Assembly (NCBI GenBank): GCA_030549175.1
Contig: JAUKUA010000002.1
Span: forward strand, 2,480,001-2,544,000
Reading direction: 5' to 3'
DNA: 64,000 nucleotides
Source of the DNA: Lasiosphaeris hirsuta
Taxonomy: Eukaryota; Ascomycota; Sordariomycetes; Sordariales; Lasiosphaeriaceae
Under the pieces are notes generated by a model. The model did no database searches. It saw nothing but the letters and a program-made list of their open reading frames with translations, and had not been told where the DNA came from. Below are positions 33,449 to 43,324 of the stretch, in pieces (within the stretch, counting starts at the first letter, position 1; every line of letters starts with the position of its first letter). A program made the translations under genes and the position numbers.

Positions 33449-34688
33449 GGTTGAGCCACTGTCTCAATCGCCGCCGTGCGAGACTGCAAAGGAATTGTGA
33501 TGATTCCATGGGGAGCAGTCGTGAAACCTTCTGCCTAGTGGGCGTCGTAGAGCTCGAGGGAAGCATCCATTGTCTCTTGAAAAACAACACACGACTAACG
33601 GCCTCGTCCGACGGCCCCAAAAAGACGCCGCATTGTTGGACGAGATGGACAAGTTCCTGCCAGCCAGGGGCCGGGCGTCGCCACGAGGTCAGATCCCCAA
33701 AACCGTGTTGTCGTCAAGGAGGGTAGAATAGGCTCCAGCATTCAGACCGCAGGATGCCCAATGCAATCTTGAGTCCACAGTAAAAGCCGCCACCGTCGCT
33801 TTGTGCATATGCTCCCATCACAAAAATGAGATTGACCACTTGCCTCGGTATTGGCGCCGACCCGGATGCATTTCCTTTTCAGAAAGGCCCATCTCATGAG
33901 CCCCAAGGCCAAAAGCTCAAAAGTTCCGTGCTGTCCCACCCTGTTGGAAGGCCTCAACTCTGCTCCCCCGGGCCTCAGCGACTCCGCAGCTTAGGTAGGT
34001 CGCTGGGGGGAGGCGCACCCGTGTAACCGTGTCAGGGGCCAAGGCGGGCACCAAACCCCTTGCAACGGACGAGCAAGGGTTTGTCCGCCTCCCCTTGTCA
34101 TGTCGATCTGGCTCATCTCACCCCCGGATTGGTTGCAACATTGCCCAAAGACTGTTCTGACCGTTGCAAGCCTGAGGTATATTGAGCGCCTGGTGTTACT
34201 CAAGACAATGAGGGGCGAAACAGGAGAGGATTTCACGTTGCCCGTAGGAATTTACCATGTTCAATCAAACATGAACTTGAGAATTATCGACCCGTTCGGC
34301 CTTTCCTAGTGGTTTTCTAGAACCCACGATTATTTTGTTATGTACATACATGGCTGAACGGCCGCCATAGTGTCTTGAGACCTCCTCTGCTGTAGATGAT
34401 CCAATTGACAAAGTAAACAATAGACAAAAGATTCCTTGAGACGCCTATGCCTTTATGCTTTGCCGAAAAAAAAAAAAAAAAAAGTATTTTTATCCTCTCG
34501 AGCCCAATGTATGCATGGGCGAGCCCGGCGCTGCTCCTCGCAGGCCATTAACCCAACCGAAACTCCTTGGCTAAGAAAATGCGCCTTAATATTCTCCCGT
34601 TGTGATGATAATGGAAATGAGCTCAGGACGGAGATGGTTGAAGAAGCCTTCAATTGCAGAAAGGGACAGCTTCCCCTTGTCCCACGCC

Positions 34689-35786
34689 TTAGCGCCAAAG
34701 CTCTTCGGACCTCGTTGACAGAGATCGGTGTAAAGATTGAAATGCCGGTGGAGGGCTCAATTCGGATTCCGATAATGGCGATACCAAGCTTGCCCCCACG
34801 AGCGATTGTTCCTCGTCTCTGAGTGTGTCGACCGCAGACCACCCAAGCGAGGCTGCTGAAAAAAGGTTCTGAGCGTTTTGGTTCCGAAGGTCTCCTGCTG
34901 CAACTGCCTCCCTCGGCCCATTGTTCCACCACTGGTGCTCGAAGCCGTTATCAACCGTCATCATCGCTGCCGATAACGCTCCTAGCTCCCTCGCCCTTCC
35001 GGAATCAGCAGGTTGCGTCGTCATCGGCCCGGGAGAGAACACCGAGACCATGCCAGGGTTGGTGGCGTATGGTGAGAGGCTTTCCACGGCCGGCCCTGAC
35101 CTAGTTGACATGGTCTCATCTTCGTCGTCACGATCATACGCGTTTGGGTCATACTCCAATGGGTTAGACCAAGCTGACCAGGGCATGCCTCCTTCTCCTA
35201 AACGGAACTTCGATGGCTCCGCAGGTAAGGCCTTCCACTGATCTGCCGGCAGGTGAGTCTGCAACGCCGAAGATTCTGGCCCTGCCGCATGATCCCCAAA
35301 GATGCTGACATCCCAGGGGTTATCGCCGATGGGTGGTGGTGCCGAGCGTCCTCGCTCGTGCGAAGATCTCGACTCCGCTCGCGACATGCGTGGCTGTTCT
35401 TGGATCAAGGGTTGGTGATGGCGCCTGTGTTGCCGATTCTCAGTCTGGTAGTACTCCTGGAGTTGATGATGGCTATGTTGGTTGTGATAATCATGCGAAT
35501 GCGCGCTGGGATGGAGATGGAGATGACGGGGTTGCCGATATTGGGATTGGCGCTCTTCGAAATCACGAATAGCGGAGAGATAGTTTGTGTTGGGAGCGGG
35601 AACCTGACGCGGAAAGTGAGGAGTCCGCTCGCGCAGACCGCGAGATTTGTATGTAACCTCGTGATTCTTGGGTGCCTTCTTCGTCCATGAGACTCCAAAC
35701 TCGACGTGTACATATATTTGCGGCCCCCGCCGCTCTTGGGGTAGGCGAGTGTCCATGGCAGATTGTGTGCTCCGATATGTCACCAT
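34689..35786 (-). CDS. Unknown protein, His/Gln/Ser/Pro-rich, probably conserved in filamentous fungi
   Basis: A single frame gives 365 residues from ATG 35784-35786; the frame is open 15 codons further upstream, so a 5' exon could exist. The first 60 residues look folded and conserved (RRGPQIYVHVEFGVSWTKK). The middle is His/Gln-rich, and then come PIGDNPWDVSIFGD, DQWKALP and EYDPNAYDRDDEDETMSTRSG. The C-terminus ends with SLHRSLSTRSEELWR. There is no signal peptide, membrane segment or catalytic motif that I can recognise. Codon use and the length of the open frame support a real gene. I do not know its function. Confidence 0.6.
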   Translation of the reverse strand: MVTYRSTQSAMDTRLPQERRGPQIYVHVEFGVSWTKKAPKNHEVTYKSRGLRERTPHFPRQVPAPNTNYLSAIRDFEERQSQYRQPRHLHLHPSAHSHDYHNQHSHHQLQEYYQTENRQHRRHHQPLIQEQPRMSRAESRSSHERGRSAPPPIGDNPWDVSIFGDHAAGPESSALQTHLPADQWKALPAEPSKFRLGEGGMPWSAWSNPLEYDPNAYDRDDEDETMSTRSGPAVESLSPYATNPGMVSVFSPGPMTTQPADSGRARELGALSAAMMTVDNGFEHQWWNNGPREAVAAGDLRNQNAQNLFSAASLGWSAVDTLRDEEQSLVGASLVSPLSESELSPPPAFQSLHRSLSTRSEELWR

Positions 35787-38232
35787 GGGGGCCGGGGTGG
35801 TGGGATATAGTTTGTAGGCGATCTCAGCCAAGAGGTTCGGGCGGCTCAGTCAAGTAGCCTACGGGACAGCAGAAGGGCGGTGATGATCAGGCAGCCGACA
35901 AACGGCCTTGTTGTGCCAAAGTAATGCGGCGAAGGCCTGAGGTCAGCTGAGCCGCATGCGATACCGAAAATACTAAGAGCAATTGGCGGGAGGCGAATGG
36001 AGGTGGGTGTGCTCGTGAAAGCTCTGGTTCCTCCTGAGCAGCACTGGGGGAGGCGGCAAATGTATATGGAGTGTATAAGGGATTGGTCAATGGCGTGAGA
36101 AGGAATGAGGGGGGTGGTGCGGAACGCAGGGAGCAAGGAGCGGGACCGAGCCTGAGCGACGGTCGACTGCGACAACTGCGAGCACCTGCACTGCACCGCC
36201 GCGGGTAAGGATTATTGGAGTGGGATTATTTTGGTTCGCTAGAATGTAGCAGCCTGGCGACATGCCGGGACCCTGGGCTTCGCGGGTCTCGCCAGACCGC
36301 TGGGTTTGATAGCAGCTCAATGCGGACCTCCCATCACGCAGGGTTCCAGCTGACTTCGCGACCTCGGCCCTCTATCACTCCTCGCTGTCACTAGTCACTC
36401 TGGGCCGCGAGCGCTTTGCCAACCGCACGAGGGTCGACCAGAGAGGGGTCCACGGGTTTCGTCTTGCCCTGCCGGCCGAAGAGTCCGAGTCCAATGAGAG
36501 GATCAATTTGCTCCGCTCGCGAATCTCTCGGGGATCTCTGATATCTGTTTTGAAGATTTGGTTCTGAAGAGAATGATGATCCTCGTGGCTGTGCTAGGTG
36601 GCAAGCTATCAGTTGTCTGATCGCCCTCGCCAGGAATTGCGGTCTTGATTGAAGAAGCCTGCCAACGAGCCCTGGAGACTTGTGGGCTGGCCAGCACTTG
36701 CAGCACCAGGCCAGGGACCTGCAACGTAAGGAGAAAAAACACGACAGGTGGTGGCTTGACTCCAGAGAATAATAGTTCGCAAGGGTGACGGGGGCGTTTG
36801 ACGTTTGAGAAACACTGGGAACGAAACAAGGCGGGCAGCTGTGCAGACACGACTAAAACTGCCGTACCTTGCTAGGGTGCTCTCTGTTCCAGCCACAGAG
36901 TTACAAAGGGGAGGAGGGGCAAAAGGAAGTCTCAGCTTGGATGAACCATTTGAATCGACTTGGCTACTCGGTACTGGTGAAGGCGACGCAATTCGTCGCC
37001 CCTCGGGAAAGAGCAGCTGGACAGGTAGCTTGGCGGTGATGGATGCGGGGTGGCCGAACCGAGACGGCGACAGAGCTTCAATAAAAATTTACCGAAGTAG
37101 GCGCTAGGAAAGAAGAAATGAAGCCGTATTGCCGGTGTATACTGTACCCTCGTACGGCATTCTTGGCTGCAACTGCTTGCACCAGTGATTCCAGAAGACT
37201 AGATCATGGCACAGGCCACAGGATTCCTGGAAATGCTTCCCGTCGACACTACCATGCAGGCTTGCTGTCGCTCCTGCTGCACTATACCTATGCTGGGGTT
37301 GCGCTAGTTATCGCAAACCAAAAGAAAACAAGATCCCCTGCGTCTAAGTTCCTACTTCACCTACCTTTTGCAGACTACCTATTTACATACAGCCCTTGAT
37401 GGCTCTGACGTTCGTGTGCACACGCGCAGACACGCCTGCCGCTACCGCTGCCCTGCCCACCTTGGCCATCGGGTTTACTCGGGGGAACATGAGCGAAAGG
37501 AGAATTGGCAACTTGTAAGATTGCTGCGCAGCCTAATTATTCTGATCCTCAGGCTTCCAATTGACAGTGCTTATCCAGGGACCTGAGCCACGCTTCCGCC
37601 GCTATGGATGCTGGCTTCGAGCGGAAGGATTTCCTACACTAGGTAGCAAATGTGGGGGAGGACCTTGCAGACACGCACCGCCAGTATCACTTGGTAATCA
37701 TTGTTGACATCAGCCACGATGTGCCTTGCCTGGTGGAACAATCAACAATCGTATTAGGAAATAAAAGTTTTGAGAAGTGGAGGGAAAGCCCTAGGTAAGG
37801 AGAGGGGGTATTGTATTTTTCTCCTTCTCCTTCAACCTTCGTATGCATGAGTGCACTTCCCATTCTTCTCGTCCGGTCGGGACAATGAATCTATCAAGGC
37901 ACCAACAATCCAACCGGCGCCGATGGATGAAGGTGGGATGGAGCCGCTGCCTCAAGCCACACGACAAGGGCACTGCATTCTTGGCAATATTGCGAGGGCA
38001 TAATCTACGATTGAAGAATCATCAACTTTACAACACAAAGTCATTGACAATACACCGGCATTTCCTTGCCCAAAATATGTCTACCTGAAGGCTAACGATG
38101 CACAAAGGATATCTATCGAACAGCGCACCCAGTCATTCTCTTCTCTCAGATGAAACAGCACTCATCCTTCTCAGCCATCGATCGGCTCGGCGATAGCTAC
38201 AGATAGCTGTACAGCCCAGCCCTGGTTATCCG
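35787..38232. other. Intergenic stretch, nothing recognised
   Basis: This runs from the 5' flank of the unknown gene to the 3' end of the RTA1-family gene. Open frames here lack ATG starts or motifs. No repeat family member was found. Confidence 0.45.
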
Positions 38233-39440
38233 TCATGCCTCAGGGTCTCTCCTGCTCGTTGCCGTCAGTGGTATTCCGTTCCCCGCTGAATCGGCATCAA
38301 CGTTCAGCTCCCAGAACCGATCTTTCTTCTTTTCCTTCCCTTTGCCTGAGATCATACCAACCACGTTGAGTGGATCAATCAGCGTCAACAAGAAATTGCG
38401 CGAGTCGCTGTATCCCGGGCCTGTCACCTCGGTTACGCCGTCTCCTGCCAGATATGTCTTTGTGCTTTCGGGGAGGTACTTCCGCGGGTGTCGGATGTTC
38501 AGCATGACTTGATTGCAGAGCATCAGAGTGGCCTCGAAGACGTAGAAGTACCACTCGTACCGGAGCATGGGCGTTATGGTCAAGGTGTCGACATTACGGT
38601 AGTGAACGCGATCGACGCTCCAAAACTCGACCACTCGGTAGATTGTCCGGGCTGAGAGCAGGGCCGTCGATGCGTACAGCGTGTACAAGACATTCTTTAG
38701 GCCGCTGTGGTGGATTCCGGCCCGGAGACACCGCCGATGAAACATGCCTGCCAGAACTAGGAATGATATAATGACAATGACTTGCAGCAGCAATGCCGCC
38801 TTCACCAGTGCTCGCCCGAGCTGCTGCTTCTCCTCCGTCAGGCTCTGGTTGGCGAAATAGGCGGCACCGGTTCCGTTGAGAGTCTCGATGACGAAAGAGA
38901 CGAAAGCAAATGTACTGAGCACACGCCCAGGATGGATGGGCGAATAGTAGGGCACGAAGTACAGTATTCGACCGAGAATATTGTAGTTGGCAAGCTCGAG
39001 AATGGGACTGGCCATGACAGTGTCAGAGGTTGGGGCTGAAGTTGGTTCCCTTGGGGTACTTACGGAGCCGCGTATATCAGGCAGATGCTGACGATGAACT
39101 TGATCAGATTGTTGTACTGGAAAGCCCCAAGTTCCCTGACAATGAACCCGGCGGTAAAGAACACAGCGCAGACCACGTAGAAGCCAGTTATTCTCCAGCA
39201 CTTGTAGTGACTGGTTATCAGGGGTTAGGTTGCGTGGCATGAGGAGACAAGGGGTCGACTTACATGCACTGGTACGTGTGGTACAATCCCGAGAACGCAA
39301 ACGCAATGGCAAAGAAGACCGGGGCTCCTTTGTTAGGAGCATAGAAGTAGAAGCTTCCCTCAACTTCGAAAACCAGGTGTCAGCTGTGTTGACGTCCGTG
39401 TTAGAAGGGTATGATACATACCATATTTCCCGTCCTCCAT
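38233..39440 (-). CDS. RTA1-family seven-transmembrane protein
   Basis: Four exons (39422-39440, 39264-39363, 39064-39210, 38233-39007) sum to 346 residues. The first exon codes only six and a third residues (MEDGKY). The spliced N-terminus reads EGSFYFYAPNKGAPVFFAIAF, then CWRITGFYVVCAVFFTAGFIVRE. Further hydrophobic helices follow (FIVSICLIYAAP, LLLQVIVIISFLVLAGM, NVLYTLYASTALL). The family motif STALLSARTIYRVVEF...YEWYFYVFEA is present. RTA1/RTM1/RSB1 proteins sit in the plasma membrane and are linked to lipid translocation and resistance to toxic compounds. The C-terminal tail is charged and cytosolic. All introns have clear GTATGT or GTAAGT donors. The start lies 23 bp from a MITE. Confidence 0.85.
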
Positions 39441-40388
39441 CTTGTAAGTCCTCAAAAGTCGGTATAATCCAGCCCTGGTTTCAATTGTTTGTTAGCGCGT
39501 TGACTTTAAAGCTGCCATTACCAACTATGAGAAAGCACACCTCGTTATGTATACGGGAAATGCTTTTCATAGATACCAAATATACCTTTTAAGTTGTTAG
39601 AAGATGCCGGCGGTTATGCTGTAGAGGCCTTGTCGTAGCTTCAATTCCTCTCAAGCTCTTGGCGGGAGTATTACACGGTAGCAAATATTGCAGAGTTGGA
39701 GTGGCTCAATCTCAAAGTCGAGTCGAGTATGGTTCTCTGATCGTAGTATCATCATCCTTCTTCACCACAAGTGGTCTCTGGAGCCGGTATATATCTTCTA
39801 TCTACAAGCCCATGTTCGTCTCCCGTATTTCGCATTGAAGCCATTGTATAAGTGCGAGAGCCCGGCACTGCCCGCGGCTCTGGCTGTCCCAGTAGCCAAT
39901 CGCATTGCTTCCTCGAATACGGCGCACAGGCCACCTGTCATGGCGGCGCGACTCCCAAGACGCCCAGGGAGCCAACAGGGTGCAGCTTGGACGACGCCTA
40001 TTCCGCTATTGCTCTGTATCAATCGTACTGCCCGTGTTGAGGCGGAATTTCGGCTGTCCAACGGTTGTTTGCATCGCCCAATCCGGCAGGTTGGTTACAA
40101 CTTCAAGGTACCCAGCCCTGGTGATGTGCAAGCGATGTGGATCGAGGTTTTGCCCCTGACTCAGACAATACATCCGTGCAGGTCAAGGAAGAGACCGATA
40201 GGCTCATGGGATGCTACTTCCCCTTTTTCTGGTGTTTTGCAGGCATCGAAGGATCGCCTATCTTGTCATGCATTGCGTGTATCGCGAAATATTTACTCTT
40301 GTGAAGGCCTGCAAGGCATACTATTTCTATGTATACATACACACGAAACTAAAGTAGCGCAGCAACTCCACCGACCAAAAGGCAGCCG
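39441..40388. other. Gap between RTA1-family and OTU1 genes, holds MITE D
   Basis: Contains the inverted-repeat element at 39463-39704. A plus-strand frame of about 250 codons (39688-40452) has no ATG at its start and no known motif, and it overlaps the OTU1 3' end in antisense. It is not called. Confidence 0.5.
39463..39704. mobile_element. MITE copy D, just upstream of the RTA1-family start codon
   Basis: The left end TATAATCCAGCCCTGGTTTC, then TTGTTTGTTAGCGCG, matches the family. The right end is worn but aligns with copy C (CTTGGCGGGAGTATT, then GAGTTGGAGTG). The interior has ACCAAATATACCTTTT, the complement of the family core, so this copy is inverted relative to C and F. Length is about 242 bp. 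Confidence 0.65.
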
Positions 40389-41499
40389 TTATTTGATGGT
40401 CATCTCGCCAAACTGGCTGTGGCCCGTCTCCCGCTCGTGCTGGGCGGCCTGACGCGTGCCCTGCCCAATCCAGTTGCAAATCTCGCACTTGATGACAAAG
40501 TCGGTGGTGTCGGTGTAGTAGTGCAGGTTCTTCAGACGCTGAGCGAGCTCGCGAGCCTTGTCGAGAACTTCATCGTCGTCGGTCCGCCACTTGGTCACGT
40601 CTACTTCAACTGGGTAGCTGAGGTCCATGCAAAAAGCTATCCGGTCGTAGTGAATACCCGAGTAGAGGATGATAATCCGCTCGTCCATGCCTTCGCCGAA
40701 GCGGTCCACACGGAGAGACTGGGCGCAGAGTTAGTCGTTCATTGAATTTCTCTGCAAGCCAAAGTCTAAAGACGGCTTACCTTTACGTCGATGGAACTAA
40801 TTTCGATTGAGTAGATGTCCGACAGGATAGAGAGCTCGATGGCCCCACCCCATGTGTCCATTTGCTTCATGCGCCCGACGTACCGCTCAGGGTCCTCGCC
40901 AAGGATAGCTTTGCTGTACTCCTCGGGGTGCTCCAGGATGTACTCGGCAACTTGGTTGCGCAGGACCTGGGACGGATTTTCAAGGCCGATTGCACCTCCA
41001 AAAGCCGTAACTGTAGCCTCAATATGAGTATTATAAAAGGCTAAAAAGGTTGGGCTGGAGTACTAACACATGCAGCTGTTGTCATCGGGCATCACTCTGA
41101 GAACTGCAACATTCTGTGAGTGATTTTGAACAACATCAAGGCTACAGGTAACTGACCAATATGCCCGCCTCTGTCAGGCCACTCCAGGGACGTCTCGTCA
41201 GGCTCTATCCCCTTGGGCGTAAACGGCTTTGGCTTGGGCGCATCCGCAGGGGGGGATATAGGGGTCTCGGTGGGGGCGACAACAATAGTCTCGCCACGGA
41301 GCTGCAATTCCTTCACCGTAGCACTTTGGGAAGCCGGGCTGATGTCAAGGTTTTCCAGCGGGTATCCGTATTTCAGCGAAAAGCTGCTCAGCGCTGTCTC
41401 GGTCTTGATGAGGTCGATGAGGTCTTTGAGACTAGACTCGTCGTCGATTTCGAGGCGAGCCTGGCCCTTGGGCGCCCGCAAACGGACCTGGATCTTCAT
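40389..41499 (-). CDS. otu1: OTU1/YOD1-type ubiquitin thioesterase
   Basis: Four exons (41157-41499, 41068-41103, 40781-41010, 40389-40718) give 312 residues in phase; the second exon is only 36 nt. The N-terminus is a UBX-like fold (MKIQVRLRAPKGQ, LKYGYPLENLD). The OTU catalytic box reads VMPDDNSCMFTAFGG, with the nucleophile Cys125, and the histidine lies in ILYSGIHYD (His226). A C-terminal C2H2 finger uses Cys281, Cys284, His297 and His303. This order is that of yeast Otu1 and human YOD1, which trim ubiquitin chains on substrates handled by Cdc48/p97. All catalytic parts are present, so the enzyme should be active. Introns end in TTGCAG, CTACAG and GCCCAG. Confidence 0.93.
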
Positions 41500-43324
41500 G
41501 ACGGGAGGTTCGGCGTGGGGTATATGCGTTTTCTCTCCGAAAGAATAGACGTTCGAAAAGAAGAGAGAGGGCAGAATGAGAAATAATATAACGCTTCAAC
41601 AGATGGATACGAGGCCTAAATTTTCGGAGAAGGGTGATGCGAGCAAGGTTGGATCGGTGCGGAAGGAGCGATTTGAGCTACCACCAGAGCCGGAAATGAG
41701 GACTTGAAGATGCTCAGGGTCGGGTGTAATAGGTTGATGCTGAAGATGGCGAGGGCCATGCACATAAACACCTAGCCCGGGGGGATATATTTAGGAGCTG
41801 ATATATCGCTGCTGCGCGGGTAGGCTAGGAGCAATATTTTGGGCCTGTGGTCTGCCTGCCGAGGGGAGACGTATCAAGTGCCGTAATCTAGCTCGGATGC
41901 GCTTGGTTGTAGTATCCTGATCAAATGATTTGTCCTTGGAGACTTTTTGAGAGCCCGTCGGCAGGTCAACTCCACGCGCACGACGACGCAGACGAGGGGC
42001 AGTCAACCAACTCTAAGGCGCACCCCAGATGATTTTGGCACAAAGACGAGGGCAAATGTTTGTTCAAACAATAAGAAAGAATGTCGATGCGAGTCGCAAG
42101 ATGTCGCTATCTGATGGGGCAACCCCTTCTCGGCCGCTCCCTAGCCCAACTCCTTCTATCCCACACCTGGGGGCTTGGGCAGGCACAGGTGGCAACGTCA
42201 CGGTGGTTGTCTCATCAGCTCACTGATAACGAGGTACATGGATAGTCGGAAGAAATGGCAGAGTTTCTTCTTCGCAATTGGCTACAAGCCCCAGGAAGAG
42301 GACTACATGGACATTCCCTTCATTTTGGTACTTATTTGCGCAAATTGCGCATTTATCGCTCCCGAAAATGAAGCTGCTTGTCCAACACGATTTTCGAGCT
42401 TTCAACGGGTTTAGGTGAAAGCTTAGCAATTGCGGATTACTACGTGCGCCCAAAAGCTGGGATCTGCAGAGCTGCTGGAACGCACGGATCAGCTGCCAGA
42501 TGGTTCGCAGTCGTTAGCGCAGAAGCCACGCGATCTTGACAAAGGACAATTGGCTAAAGTGGCTTTAGCGCACGGATATCCTGCAACTAGCGTGTGTTAT
42601 TGAGACTGTGCACATTGCTGCTGGCACCGCACACTAGCACAAAATCACGTTGCCTTCATCCCAATCCTGGTTGAATTGTTAGCGCGTAACACTCTCGATG
42701 CAAGAGAGATTGAAGCCCTGACAAGGCCTTTCTTTGCCGTGTCAAAATGTGATTTCTAGTATTTGGAAGGGCTTTTCCCGTATCCACCACGAGACATCCT
42801 TTCCCGGAGTTATAGCATTGAAGTTTCGCGCTAACAAGTAAACAACGGTTGGATCGTATCGACCCCTGAAGGCCTCTTAGTATCCCAACGCACATGAGTG
42901 GGAGAATAGGTAGATAATAGGTAGTAGCCATCCTAGGAATCACGGTTGGATATTAAGATAGTAAAGTAGCAATGGCCTTTGTGACTTTCAGAGGAGAGCA
43001 AGTCGTAGCTACCTTTCCAAACATCAAGATCTCACCCCCAAGGACCTTCTTCATATGTGGATACCTTAGCTAAGCCGAGCGGCAGTATCGACTGGCTGGG
43101 CAGGGGACGCGGTTCGAATAGCGCTCTCGCACTGTCTCTCAACCGCCGCGCCCAGCCTAACTCCAAATTGGCTGCAGCTCCCTGTCGCGCGACGGCGGCA
43201 CTAGACATCCCACACTTTTTGTGGAGGTTCGTGACTGCCCTAACTTGGTCGGTTGAGGTACCGTACCCCCAATCCGCTATCCTCAGTCTTGGGACCCTGT
43301 CTTCGTGCTCGCCGTGGTACCGCG
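41500..43324. other. Divergent intergenic region with MITE E
   Basis: This lies between the OTU1 gene (minus) and the RSC-subunit gene (plus). One inverted-repeat element (42659-42858) is seen. No other feature was recognised; the short frames lack motifs. Confidence 0.5.
42659..42858. mobile_element. MITE copy E
   Basis: The left end CCAATCCTGGTTGAATTGTT then AGCGCG and the right end CGCGCTAACAAGTAAACAAC then GGTTGGATCGTA form the family inverted repeat. The inner bases GAAGCCCTGACAAGGCCTTT match copy A. Length is about 200 bp; the left-hand TA appears lost. Confidence 0.7.

Larger units (their letters stand above)
30425..34688. other. Gene-poor stretch with transposon remnants
   Basis: No supported gene in over 4 kb. 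Two inverted-repeat elements are recognised (31502-31777, 33174-33448). A sequence ending GCTGGATTGTA near 32068-32093 resembles a lone, worn right end of the same family. A run of 18-19 A occurs at about 34465-34483. Confidence 0.55.

Noticed and set aside
34465..34483. A-run as a retroposon tail
   Set aside because: No coding or LINE/SINE-like sequence or target duplication adjoins it; simple slippage is enough.
39688..40452. 254-codon plus-strand frame
   Set aside because: No ATG start; it begins in a MITE end and runs antisense into the OTU1 gene.
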